NCBI GenBank assembly: GCA_016718605.1
Contig: JADKCY010000043.1
Location: 1 to 29,230 of the forward strand
Length of the DNA stretch: 29,230 nt
Reading direction: 5' to 3'
DNA from: Lysobacterales bacterium
GTDB lineage: Bacteria; Pseudomonadota; Gammaproteobacteria; Xanthomonadales; Xanthomonadaceae
The notes below the pieces were generated by a model. It saw nothing but the letters and a program-made list of their open reading frames with translations, had not been told where the DNA came from and searched no databases. The position numbers and the translations under genes were made by a program. This document shows, in pieces, positions 1 through 9,426 of the stretch (positions are counted from its first letter, which is position 1; the number at the start of each line of letters is the position of its first letter).

Positions 1-7
1 GTAACAT
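1..7 (-). CDS. Start of an unidentified gene running off the left edge
   Basis: On the minus strand an ATG lies at 7-5, preceded by a textbook Shine-Dalgarno AAGGAG (complement of 13-18) with five bases of spacing. Only two full codons (Met-Leu) are inside the window, so nothing can be said about the product. The strong ribosome binding site is the whole basis for the call. It explains why no plus-strand gene begins here and suggests that the leader of this gene lies in the gene-poor stretch that follows. Confidence 0.55.
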
Positions 8-12
8 GTCTT

Positions 13-18
13 CTCCTT
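13..18 (-). promoter_or_regulatory. Ribosome binding site of the left-edge gene
   Basis: Read on the minus strand, 18-13 is AAGGAG, five bases before an ATG. It is the best Shine-Dalgarno match in the first kilobase and decides the start of the truncated gene. Confidence 0.55.
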
Positions 19-351
19 TCACTCATGAATACATCCGTCGCACGACCGCCTCGGCTGCTCGATCAGATGCGTGAAACACTGCGCGCTCGACATTCCAGCC
101 TTGCGCCGAGCGTTTACATCCACTGGACAAACGTTTTATCTGCTTTCGCAGCGAGTAGCCCCCGGAACTTGGGGAGAGTGAGATAAAGCATCCTTGACCT
201 GGCTGGCGGTTGAAGGCGGGTTTCCGCATCCACCCTGGGTCAGGCGCTGGCGGCGAATGGCGCTACCTCTGTAGGCAGGAGGAGCCACGCGGCGCATCGA
301 AATGGCCTCGATGCGTTTTTCCCGCGAAGGCGGAGCCCACAAGACCAAGAA
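19..351. other. Intergenic stretch with no recognisable gene
   Basis: Short open frames exist on both strands but none has a plausible ribosome binding site or a protein-like composition, and those on the plus strand run into the repeat array. It probably includes the promoter and leader of the minus-strand gene that starts at 7. At about 319-331 there is one copy, in inverted orientation, of the CCGCCTTCGCGGG palindrome core that recurs in the array to the right. I see no tRNA and no convincing promoter. Confidence 0.5.
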
Positions 352-670
352 GCTGGATTGCCGCCCCCGCGGCAATGACGGCGTTGGCCATTCCCAAAGG
401 CATGATGCCACACTTGCCGCTTTGGCTGAAACGACGGGGTTCGACATCTTCAAAGGCGAGAAGCTGGATTGCCGCCTTCGTGGCGATGACGGCGTTTGAC
501 ATTCTCAAAGGCGAGAAGCTGGATTGCCGCCTTCGCGGGAATGACGGCGTTTGATATCCCCAAAGGCGAGAAGCTGGATTGCCGCCTTCGGCGTAATGAC
601 GGGGTTGGACATTCCAAAGAGAAGCTGGATTGCCGCCTCCGTGGCAATGACGGGGCTTGAGATTCCCGAT
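352..670 (+). repeat. Tandem array of about six 55-bp palindrome-bearing units
   Basis: Units begin with AGCTGGATTGCCGCC at 352, 462, 517, 572 and 623. A strongly diverged unit fills about 407-461, so the spacing is 55, 55, 55, 55 and 51 bases. Each unit consists of AGCTGGATTGCCGCCTTCG, a GGCGATGACGG-like segment and a tail near CATTCTCAAAGGCGAGA. The core is a degenerate hairpin (CCGCC-TTC-GCGG). Dispersed copies of CTGGATTCCCGCC..GCGGGAATGACG are common intergenic elements in proteobacterial genomes; here they are in tandem and most have lost perfect self-complementarity. The array has no coding character, although open frames run through it because 55 is not a multiple of three and stops are rare. 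Confidence 0.85.
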
Positions 671-816
671 GATTGGGAAGCGGACTGCGCCGAGGATTGC
701 GCATGGGCTGGCGGTGGTGGTGGGTTTGTCGGGGACCGACGGATCGCGCGCTGGCCGACGTTGAGGTGTCTCACGTCTTTCTGCTTCCTTTTCTTTTGTT
801 TGCCGGGTCCGATCGC
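671..816. other. Leader region upstream of the efflux operon
   Basis: This 146-base stretch lies between the repeat array and the membrane fusion protein start. It includes a G/T-rich patch (about 705-730) and a pyrimidine-rich patch (about 775-800). The promoter of the efflux operon is expected here, but I see no convincing -35/-10 pair. Confidence 0.3.
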
Positions 817-2277
817 ATGAATGTTTCGGAAGTCCAGCCTCGTTTACCGCGTGTCCCGCCCGTGCTGGCGGTTGTTGCCGTCGCGGCCTCGGCTTGGTGG
901 CTGTGGCCTAGCCCGGTAGCGAGGTGCGCTTCCGCAGCGCCAAGCTGAGGTTGGCGATGTCAGCGTCACCCATATCGGCCACCGGCACCCTGAAGCCGCA
1001 CCGTCCACAGTGGATATCGGCTCGTAGATCTCCGGGCAGATTGCCGCGGTGAATGTCGATTTCAACGAACAGGTCAGCAAGGACAGGTGCTGGCGCGCAT
1101 TGACCCTGCGAATTTTGCGGCGCGTCTGACGCAGGCCAAGGCGGACCTCTCCAGTGCGCGTGCAGGACTGCAGAGGCGCAGGCATCTGAAGAATGCCGAA
1201 GCCGACTCCGCTCGCAAGACCGAGCTGTCGGCGCGGCAACTGGTGTCGCGCAGCGAGTTGGATCTGGCCCTGGCGGCACGCGATCAGGCGCGCGCCCGCG
1301 TCACGTCGGCGCGGGCGTCCATCGAACAGCGCGACGCGGCAGTGGCCGATGCGGCGCTGGATCTGACCTATGCCGAAATCCGCTCACCCGTCGATGGCGT
1401 GGTCCTGCTGCGCGCCGCCGAGCCCGGCCAGACGGTGGCGGCCAGTTTCCAGACGCCGGTGTTGTTCCAGATCGCCGAAGACCTGCGGCAGATGCAGATC
1501 GAGCTGGCGGTGGATGAAAGTGATGTCGGCCAGATTCGCACCGGGCAACCGGCACGTTTCACCGTCGATGCCTTCCGGACGGCAGTTCCGCGGGGCCGTC
1601 AGACAGGTGCGCATGGCCGCCACCAATACCCAGAACGTGATCACCTATCCGGTGGGATCGAGGTCGACAATGCCGACCTCAGCCTGTTGCCGGGCATGAC
1701 CGCCAATGCCACCATCGAGGTTGAACAACGCCGTGGTGTGTTGCGTGTGCCGAATGCGGCCCTGCGCTTCAAGCCGCCCGGCACCGAGACCGACAGCGCC
1801 ACGCCCGCCACCGGCATGGCGCGCGCCAATCTGGATTTGAGCGAGGTCGTTGCTGCGCTGGGGTTGAATGCGGATCAGCAAGCGGCGTACGACACGGCGG
1901 CGGCGGCGGCGCGCGAACGCGCAGCGCAGCGCGCGGCCAATGCCGCACAGCGCGGTCCCGGTGGCCCGCCCATGATGTCGATGGGTGGCGGAGAAGCACC
2001 CTCGCCCGAAGCCATCGCGCAGATGATCGCCAAGCGCGTGCTGGAAAACTATGCCGAGTTCACCGCCTTGCTGAGCGGCGAACGAAAGCCGCCTTCGAAG
2101 CCGGGGTGCTGGAACAACGCAACGCGCGGCAAGTCACGCTGTGGACGCTGGAGGGCAAGACACCGACGCCGATCAAGGTGATGAGCGGCATCGCCGACGC
2201 CACGCATACCGAAGTGCGCAGCCCGGCGCTGAAGGAAGGCATGAGCATTCTCATCAGCCGAATCCGCCACGCCATGA
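817..2277 (+). CDS. HlyD/MacA-type membrane fusion protein of an ABC efflux system (frameshifted)
   Basis: Periplasmic adaptor that would couple the downstream inner-membrane ABC transporter to an outer-membrane channel. The chosen ATG (817) is followed by a hydrophobic anchor (residues about 16-30). The lipoyl/barrel-sandwich part reads, across frames, STVDIGS.ISGQIAAVNVDF and KGQVLARIDP, followed by a long Ala/Arg-rich coiled-coil hairpin (about 1110-1360) and the returning segment with IRSPVDGVVLLR. The beta-barrel domain has ITYPV and LLPGMTANATIEV, and an Ala-rich C-terminal extension (about 1830-2060) follows. Breaks are needed near 905-944, 970-1000, 1080, 1575, 1655, 2090 and 2255, and an in-frame TAG at 1025-1027 sits where the family has Gln. 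The natural end is probably the TGA at 2275-2277, overlapping the ATPase start as ATGA. Substrate is unknown; MacA, YknX and TolC-linked exporters are all possible. Confidence 0.85.
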
Positions 2278-2954
2278 ATGTCGCGCCGGTGATCCATTTG
2301 CAGGCGCTGTCGAAAATCTACGGCGAAGGCAGCGCGGCGGAGGTCAAGCTTTGCGCGAGGTCAATCTCGACATTGCGCGCGGTGAGTTCGTGGCGATTGT
2401 CGGCCCTTCGGGCCTGGCAAGTCGACGCTGATGAATGTGATCGGTTGTCTGGATGCACCCAGTCGCGGTCGCTATGTGGATGGCGTGGATATCGCCACCC
2501 TGGATGCCGCCGAACGTGCCGAATTGCGCCGCGCCAAGATCGGTTTCGTGTTCCAGAGTTTTCACCTGCTGCCACGCATGAGTGCACTGGATAATGTGAT
2601 CCTGCCATTGATATACGCGGGTGTCCCCAGTGAACAACGTCGCAACCTAGGTCTGGCTGCACTGACCTCGGTTGGCCTTGCCGAGCGTGCCCACCACCGT
2701 CCCAGCGAATTGTCGGGTGGGGAGCAACAGCGCGTGGCAATTGCCCGCGCCTTTGATCAATGATCCGCCGATCCTGCTGGCCGACGAACCAACCGGCGCG
2801 CTGGATTCACGCACCGCGCAGAGATTCTCACCCCTGTTCCATCGCTGCGCGATGACGCCACACCGTGGTGCTGATCACGCATGACCCGCAAGTCGCTCAA
2901 CATGCCGATCGCACGCTGGAAATCCACGACGGCGTACTGAAGGAGACGGCATGA
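2274..2954 (+). CDS. MacB/LolD-type ABC transporter ATP-binding protein (frameshifted)
   Basis: Nucleotide-binding subunit of the efflux complex, about 225 residues, the usual size for a free-standing MacB/LolD-type ATPase. The N-terminus reads VIHLQALSKIYGEG. Walker A is recovered at about 2400-2430 as GPSG(S)GKSTLMNVIG after repairing a short deletion. The Q-loop is in FVFQSFHLLPRM (about 2545-2580), the signature is LSGGEQQRVAIARA (2711-2752), Walker B is ILLADEPTGALD (about 2771-2806), and the H-loop is VVLITHDPQVA (about 2868-2900). Breaks lie near 2345, 2410, 2755 and 2825-2870; at 2755 one surplus T breaks ARALINDPP. Its start and stop both use ATGA overlaps with the flanking genes, which supports a translationally coupled three-gene operon. 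Confidence 0.9.
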
Positions 2955-4216
2955 GCACTGCCGCACAAGGCGTTCGCGCCAACGCAATCGGTCGCGCCAG
3001 TTGGTCAGACATCGCCGGCATGGCGCTGTTTGCACTCCGTGGAACTGGATGCGCAGTATCCTGACGGCGCTGGGAGTGATTATCGGCATTGCTGCCGTCA
3101 TCGTGATGGTGTCGGTCGGTCAGGCACGCAGGCGCAACTCGATGCGACGATTGCCAAACTTGGCAGCAATCGTGTCGACGTGATGCCGAACTCCGGGCGG
3201 CAAGGCGGCGTGCGCATGGGCGCCGGCAGCATCCTGCTGACCGTGAAAGACGCCGCTGCAATCCGCGAGCGGATTCCCGAGGCGACCCATGTCAGCGGCA
3301 TCGTGCGTGGCAGCACGCAGGTGATCCAGCCGAGCAGAACTGGTCGACCAATTGGCAGGGCGTGGAAGCGGATTTTTTCACCATCAACGATTGGCCGTTA
3401 GCGCTCGGCGAAGGCTTGAGCGATGCCGACTATCGCGGCGCAGGCACCAGCGTGGTGCTGGGCCAAAGTGTGCGCGACAAGCTGTTCGGCGATTCCGATC
3501 CCATCGGCGCCAGCATCCGCGTGGGCCGCGTGCCGTTCACGGTGGTGGGCGTGCTAACGGCCAAAGGGCAGAGCGGCTGGGGTGGCGATCAGGATGACGT
3601 GGTCTTCGTACCACTGGAAACCGCACGTCGCCGCTTGATGGGGCAACTGCAGATGCCCCCGGGCACCCTGATGCAGATCACTGTCGGCACCTCGCGCGCC
3701 AGCGATCTGCCAAAGGTGGAAACCGCCCTGAACGAATTGGTTCGCGAACTGCACCGCATCCAACCCGGCGCGGACGACGACTTCATGGTTCGCAACCTCA
3801 CCCAGATGGTCAGCGCACGCACCGAAACCACGCGACTGATGTCGCTGTTGCTGGGCGCCGTCGCCAGCATCTCCTTGGTCGTCGGCGGCATCGGCATCAT
3901 GAACATCATGCTGGTGTCAGTCACCGAGCGCATTCGTGAAATCGGCCTACGCATGGCCGTGGGCGCCACACCGGGCGATATCCAGCGGCAGTTTTGGCCG
4001 AAGCGATGATGATCTCGCTGGGGTGGTCTGATCGGCATCGCCTTTCGGTGTGGTGGCGCATTGCTGGCTGAGCGCTTCGGCAGTTTGCCGGTGCAACTCA
4101 ACGTTGACATCATCCCGCTGGCGACAGGATTTTCTGTCGCCACTGGCCTGTTCTTCGGCTTCTATCCCGCGCGCAAAGCGGCGCAACTGGATCCCATCGA
4201 GGCATTGCGGCAATGA
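2951..4216 (+). CDS. MacB/FtsX-type ABC transporter permease (frameshifted)
   Basis: Inner-membrane permease with the MacB layout: an N-terminal membrane helix (SILTALGVIIGIAAVIVMVS, about 3057-3115), a large periplasmic MacB_PCD domain (about 3120-3800, with FGDSDPIGASIRVG and PFTVVGVL), then three C-terminal FtsX-domain helices (LLLGAVASISLVVGGIGIMN near 3846-3905, then IREIGLRMAVGATPGDIQ, and the end FFGFYPARKAAQLDPIEALR). About 420 residues, normal for a permease half encoded apart from its ATPase. Breaks lie near 3042, 3122, 3332, 3995 and 4020-4060; two of these are single lost bases in a run. The start ATG overlaps the ATPase stop by four bases. The fusion protein, ATPase and permease form one predicted efflux unit; no outer-membrane channel gene is present here. 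Confidence 0.9.
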
Positions 4217-4226
4217 TCCAATGCCG
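4208..4226. terminator. Imperfect hairpin between convergent genes
   Basis: CGGCAATG at 4208-4215 and CAATGCCG at 4219-4226 form an eight-base stem with one A-A mismatch and a three-base loop. It covers the stop of the permease and abuts the stop of the capA-like gene at 4227. There is no T-run on either side, so terminator function is a guess from position. Confidence 0.25.
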
Positions 4227-5560
4227 TCACTGCGCCGTGTTCAACTCAACCTCGGCATACCATCCCTGCCTCTTGATCGTCGTGCCGTAGGGCGCGGATA
4301 GCCGTTGCACGGTGGCGAGAATTTCCGCGCCACGCTGATCACTGGCGAGGCGCGGCGTGCCGTAAAGCGGCCTTCGTCGTCGATGGTGACCGGGATCAGT
4401 TGCAGCCGTTTCAGTTTGCCGTCGTTGTAGGTAAAACGCGCCATCACCGCCTCCATCACCTCCGGCGAATCGCGGCGATCAAACACCGACACATTGGCCG
4501 GGCGAGGCATTTCGCGATCTCGCTGATGCAGGATGTCCACCGGGATCAGCTCCGGCCGACGGTATTGGTAAATGAAGTTCGACAAGCTGTAGAGAATCGG
4601 CTTGCCTTGGTAGATCTCGATACCGCGCAGCACATGCGGTCCGTGCCCCAACACCACGTCCGCGCCGGCATCCGCCGCGCGCCGGAACAGCATCTCTTCG
4701 GTTGGCGGCGTCTGGTTCTGGATGCCGTGGATACGCGCGTGACTCACATCGTGCACGTGCAGGGCGACGAACACCTGATCGTTCTTGCGTTGCGCCAGCA
4801 CGATGTCATCTTCCATCGCCACCACATCATCTTCGAGCAGGCCTTCAACACTTTCGGTTTGACCTTTGCCACGGCTGAACACCACTTGCGCGGGATCAAT
4901 GGTGGCAATCGATGGACCACTGGCGTCCTTACTGCGGAAGCGGTTATGCCAGTAGCGCAGATACGACAGCAGGGCAAATGAGGTATGCGCGTGCTGCGCT
5001 TGCACCACGGCGGGCACATGCGCATCGGCCAGCGTCAGTCCGGCGCCCGCGTAGCTGATGCCGCTGTGATCGAGAATATGCAGATGCTCCGCAAGGCCTT
5101 CGGGGCCGAAGTCCAGCGTGTGGTTATTGGCCAGACTGACCAGATTGATGCCGACCCGCGCGACCTCCCAGGCGAAGTCGCGCGGCACGCCGAAGTTGTA
5201 GAACGGACGCAGCAGTTCCGGCTTGGAGTTGATCGAAAACTCCATGTTGCCGTAAGCGATGTCCGCTTCCTGCATCAAGCGGATCAACTGGCGCCGCTCG
5301 GGCGCTTCCAACTGGCTGATCGGCTCGTTGAAAATCATGTCGCCGACCGCCGTGATCACCACGTCGCCGGGTTGTTCCGTCAGCAGCGCATCGATCCGTG
5401 CAGCCCAGTCGACGCTGGGTTCGCGGACTGCCTGGTGTACGAGATGCTGGTAGACCGAGGTGACCTCGTTGCGGGCCGAGGGGGGCGTGACAGCATCCGC
5501 CGCCGCAACGCGCGCGCAAGCAAACAGCATGATAGTGGCGCCAAACATCACCTTACGCAT
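4227..5560 (-). CDS. CapA-family (PGA_cap) metallophosphatase-like secreted protein
   Basis: About 440 residues. The start at 5560 (MRKVMFG) has GGAGG eight bases upstream and opens a signal peptide ending ARVAA-ADA. The PGA_cap fold is clear: VVITAVGDMIFNEPISQ (residues about 55-70), then YGNMEFSI, LVSLANNHTLDFGPEG, ISYAGAGLTLADA, and late VFVALHVH, ADVVLGHGPHVLRGIEIY and ILYSLSNFIYQY. These hold the Asp, Asn-His and His residues expected of the calcineurin-like metal site. The family includes CapA/PgsA capsule proteins, but without other capsule genes nearby polyglutamate synthesis should not be assumed. One break near 4340 moves the C-terminus into another frame ending VELNTAQ; this ends it at 4227 rather than in a long unrelated tail. 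It lies directly downstream of glnE but has its own candidate promoter. Confidence 0.85.
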
Positions 5561-5592
5561 GCGCAAGCCTCCGGGGTTCTGGACAGGCGCGC

Positions 5593-5598
5593 AGTATA
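5593..5598 (-). promoter_or_regulatory. Candidate -10 element for the capA-like gene
   Basis: The minus strand reads TATACT at 5598-5593, a five-of-six match to the sigma-70 -10 box, about 32 bases before the ATG and just upstream of the GGAGG. The -35 is poor: CTGAAC at 15-bp spacing is the best I see. If active it would start a short leader of about 25 bases and separate this gene from glnE transcription. Confidence 0.35.
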
Positions 5599-5615
5599 GG
5601 CACTCACCGACGCGT

Positions 5616-8451
5616 TCAGTTTTCGCAGCACGCAAATCCACCACGGTCGGCGGCAAACCGACAGCAATCCAGAGTCGACCGATGGCGACTCTGGCATGCT
5701 CAATCGGCGTATCGCTGCGCACAATGCGGGCCCGACCGTCGAGTGTGCAGGCGAGACCTCGCGCCAGCAGCACGGCATGCGCCGCCAGGCGCCTGCGCGA
5801 CCTGCGCGCCAGACAACAAACCGGCCTCGCCACAGCGAGCGATCAAATCAGCGGTTTCGCGCGCATCGACCAGTGCCGGAACATGCGCTGCATGCGTCAA
5901 CACCAGCGCCTGCAGCAGGAACTCCAAATCCACCAGGCCGCCCTCGCCTTGTTTCAGATCAAAGCGCTCGTCGCGACTGCGATCATGCGCGACACGCATC
6001 CGCATGCGCATCGCGGCCACCTCGCGAAAGACCTCCGATTGCTGCCGCGACTGCTGCAAAACCTCGCGCCGTGCGGCATCGAAGCGCGCCCCCATGTCCG
6101 TATCGCCCGCAACAAATCGCGCCCGCACCAAAGCCTGTTGCTCCCATACCCAGGCGCGTTCGCGTTGGTAGTCGAGAAAACTCTGCAACGTCGACACCAG
6201 CATGCCTTTGCTGCCATCCGGACGCAGCCGCAGATCGGCTTCGTAAAGGCGGCCTGCTGTGGTCTGCATGCTGAGCAGGCTCAGTACCTTTGCACGATGC
6301 GACTGCAATAGCGTTGCGCGTCGAGCGGACGCGGCCCTTCACTCTCGCCGACCGAACCCGGTCGATAGAGAAACACCAGATCCAGATCGGAATTGAAGCC
6401 CAGCTCAGCCGCCCCAAAGCTGCCATAAGCGAGCACCGCCAAGCCACCACCCGGCAGTCTTCCATGTTGAACGGCGACCTCATTGCTGGCAAAAGTCAAC
6501 AAGCGTCGAACAATGACATTCGCCAGCCAAGCCAGTTGCCGCGCGCTTTGCGCGGGTTCCTGCTGCGTAAATAAGGTTGCGCGGGCGATGCGGAATGCCA
6601 CGCTTTGGCGCAGTTCATTCAGTGCAACCAGCACCGCCTCGGGATCGGTCTCATCAATCGCCTGCAACGCACGCGTGCATTCCGCTTCAATCAGATCCGC
6701 ACATTCGGGTGCGGTTTGGCTGCGCGTATCCAGCAGGTCATCCAGCAGGAGTGGATGCTGCGCCAAACGCTCGGCCATCCAGTGCTGGCGCACATGGTGT
6801 CGATCAATCGTTGCCGCGCGGCTGGTTGTTCATCCAACAAAGCCAGATAGCTGGATCGCCGCAACACGGCATGCAAGAGTCGTAACACGCGATCCAGCAA
6901 GGCCACGCAGTCAGCACGCTGCGCGATGGCATCCAACAAGACCGGCAGCAAGCGATCGAGCCGAGCGCTGCCGCGCGCCGACAACTGTGCGCGTGCGGAG
7001 CTGCGGGCAAACTCCTGCAGCCGTGCATGTGCCTGCTCCGCCTGAGGCACACCGGCTTGTGCCAGCATGTCTGCCTGCGCTTCACGATCAATCTGCCGCC
7101 AGTAGTCGACCAAGACGGTATGGCGCTCACCACTGGGCGCGACACGACGACCAGACTCGAACACCTGTTCGAATGCAGTCCGGACGAAACCGCGCTGTTG
7201 ATCCAGCGCCGCCACCAACGCGGTGTCGTTCGCAAAACCCAATCCACGCGCCAATCGAAAACGTTCGAAAGCCGCCTCCGGGAGACTGTGAACCTGGGCC
7301 TCGCGCTGCATTTGCAGGCGATTCTCGCTGCGCCGCAATTGCAAATAGGCAGCGCGCAAGGTTTCCGCCCGATCGCTGTCGATATGTCCGTGCGCCTGCA
7401 AAGCCTGCAGTGCAGACAATAGACCGCGTTGGCGCAACTCAGGCTCGCGTCCACCCCGAATGAGCTGCTGCAACTGCACCATGAACTCGATTTCACGAAT
7501 GCCGCCTGGTCCGAGTTTCAGATGGTCGGCCAGCTCGCGACGCTGCACTTCGGCCTCGATCATCGCCTTCATTTCGCGCAGGCCTTCGAACGCGGTGTAA
7601 TCGAAATAACGCCGATACACGAAAGGTCGCAGGGTGCCCAGAAAGCGTTCGCCCGCCGCGATGTCGCCCGCGATGGGTCGCGCCTTGATCCAGGCGTAAC
7701 GCTCCCAGTCGCGCCCTCACGCTGGAAGTACTGCTCCATGGCATTGAAGGACAAGGCCAGGGCGCCCAACCGTCCCGAATGGGCGCAGACGCATGTCGAC
7801 CCGAAAGCCGAAACCTTCTGCGGTGGTATCACCGAGCAGTTTGATGAACTGCTGACCGAGCCGCACGAAAAAGGTCTCGTTGTCGATTGGCCGTGCGCCA
7901 TCGGTCTCGCCCTGCTCTGGATACGCAAACACCAGATCGATGTCAGAGCTGAAGTTCAACTCGCCACCACCCAACTTGCCCAGCCCGAATACAACCAACT
8001 GCTGTGCTTGCCCGCTGGCAGATCGCGGCACACCGTGGCGATCAACCATCCCTGCATACAGGGCATCCAGAGCCCATTGGCAACACAGTTCGGCCTGCTC
8101 GCTGCTGCCACGCAAGGTGTCCTGAACACGGTCGATGCCAGCCACATCACGCAGGATCAAATCGATGCTGCGCTGATGTCGCCAGACCCGAAGCTGGTCC
8201 GGCCAGCGTGCCTCCTCGCCAGCGCGCAAATCCGGTGGCGCGGGTGCGTCTCCGAGGGCGACCAGCCAGTCCGGATGGCGTCGCAGTTGCTCGAACGCGT
8301 AGTCACTGACGGCCAGCAGCGCCGGCAAATGACACCCAAGGGGATGTGCCATGGCGGCATGAAAAGCAAGGTCATCCAGCTCACCCAAGCTGCGCAAGCG
8401 TGAATCGATCAAACCATCCAGCTCGGATTGCCATTGCGTGTCGCTCGTCAT
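5616..8451 (-). CDS. glnE: Glutamine synthetase adenylyltransferase/adenylyl-removing enzyme (frameshifted)
   Basis: Bifunctional regulator that adenylylates and de-adenylylates glutamine synthetase in response to PII. About 945 codons, matching the usual size of about 950. Two nucleotidyltransferase domains are visible. The N-terminal (adenylyl-removing) one has FGLGKLGGGELNFSSDIDLV near 7930-7990 and VDMRLRPFG near 7775. The C-terminal (adenylylating) one has YGSFGAAELGFNSDLDLVFL near 6365-6430 and EADLRLRPDGSKG near 6200-6240. The start at 8451 (MTSDTQWQ) has GGAG shortly upstream and gives the family N-terminus. Breaks are near 7735, 7715, 6795, 6300 and 5800. The true stop is uncertain: the frame carrying the last recognisable segment (IEHARVAIGRLWIAVGL) stays open into capA, and the TGA at 5618-5616 is the nearest sensible stop in another frame. 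Confidence 0.92.
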
Positions 8452-8594
8452 GCCCCACTCCGCGGAAGATCGCATGCAGACTGTAGCGAGCATCCACGTC
8501 TGACGTCAGCTTTCTCCATTCACGTGCACGTTCGGCACAGTGGCTAGGTCGGCGAGACCAGCAATGCACTCGCCATTCCAGCGCAAACCGATTT

Positions 8595-9336
8595 TCAACG
8601 CTGTGCCAGAACCGGCTCGACACGCGTGATGAAGCACGTGAACAGGCGCGACCGCATCGGACCGGCAAATTGCGGCGCTTCTTCAATGGGCACGATCCGG
8701 TCCCCGGCATTGCCACACACCGCACCGACGCCCAAGCCGGAACGGAACACCAGTGCACTGGCTTGCTCCAATTCTGGGCAACTGCTGGACAGCGTCAGTT
8801 CAACTTTTCCGCGCCGCCTCAGGTCCACGCGAACCCGATTGCCCTCAATCATTTGCCAGCCGGTGGCGCGACTGGGATCGAAACAGAATTTTCCACTGGT
8901 GAAGCTGCGCGGCAACCGCGCGGCTGTGACTTCGGTGGCATCGAGTTGTGGCGGCAGTTCCGCTGCCAGCTGCGCCTCGCTCATGCCCGCGCGACGCGCA
9001 TATTCGCTGGCCTCGATCGGCGTAACCACCGCGACCTCACAAATATCCCCATTGGCAATCACTGCCTCGCCACGACTGCCACACAAGCGCCCCCTCGCGA
9101 GCACGCAGACTGATGCTGCGAAGATCCAGCAGCGCCGGACACGACTGGGTAAGGTCGACGCGATACAGGCGCTGATTGTCCGCCATCAGCAGGGTCTGCG
9201 CGTCGGCCACCCGCGTGTCGCGTGCGGTGGCGGCGACGATGCAATCACCCTCCGGTGACGCCCAAACATTGTCAAAGGGAACCAGCCAGAGCGCCAACAA
9301 ACTCAACGCGAATAGCTTTCCGACGCCAGTACGCAT
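8595..9336 (-). CDS. Secreted protein with two DUF6491-like repeats (one frameshift)
   Basis: About 247 residues. ATG 9336 is chosen over GTG 9342 because GGGGAG lies five bases before it. The signal peptide runs to about residue 27 (FDNVWA-SPEG). The mature part contains the same pattern twice: YRVDLTQSCPALLDLRSISL followed by VCGSRGEAVIANGDICEVAV, then VELTLSSSCPELEQASALVF followed by VCGNAGDRIVPIEE. The Cys/SCP.L/VCG spacing resembles the DUF6491 family common in Xanthomonadales; that assignment is from memory and moderate. A break near 9070 joins the two halves. The extreme C-terminus is uncertain, since a further break near 8670 would replace the last 25 or so residues. Function unknown. 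Confidence 0.65.
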
Positions 9337-9426
9337 GACCACTCCCCTTCAATGACAGTGAATGGGGATTTACGCGTGTCTGCGCAGGACAACCAAGCCC
9401 CATTCATTTCGCGATTTCACTCTCAT

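Noticed and set aside
352..670. Repeat array as a CRISPR
   Set aside because: The whole 55-bp unit is repeated with no unique spacers, units diverge along their length, and there is no cas gene nearby.
210..774. Several 60-114 codon frames on both strands within the repeat array
   Set aside because: They translate the 55-bp units in rotating frames (KLDCRLRGNDGV-like), with no ribosome binding site and no family resemblance.
817..4216. Efflux operon as a true pseudogene cluster
   Set aside because: ATGA junctions and all functional motifs are intact once single bases are restored, and housekeeping genes in the same window show the same kind of breaks; error is more likely, though the TAG at 1025 keeps the question slightly open.
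4400..5599. Plus-strand frames of 193 and 204 codons over the capA-like gene
   Set aside because: Antisense to a well-conserved PGA_cap protein, His/Arg-rich, no start signal.
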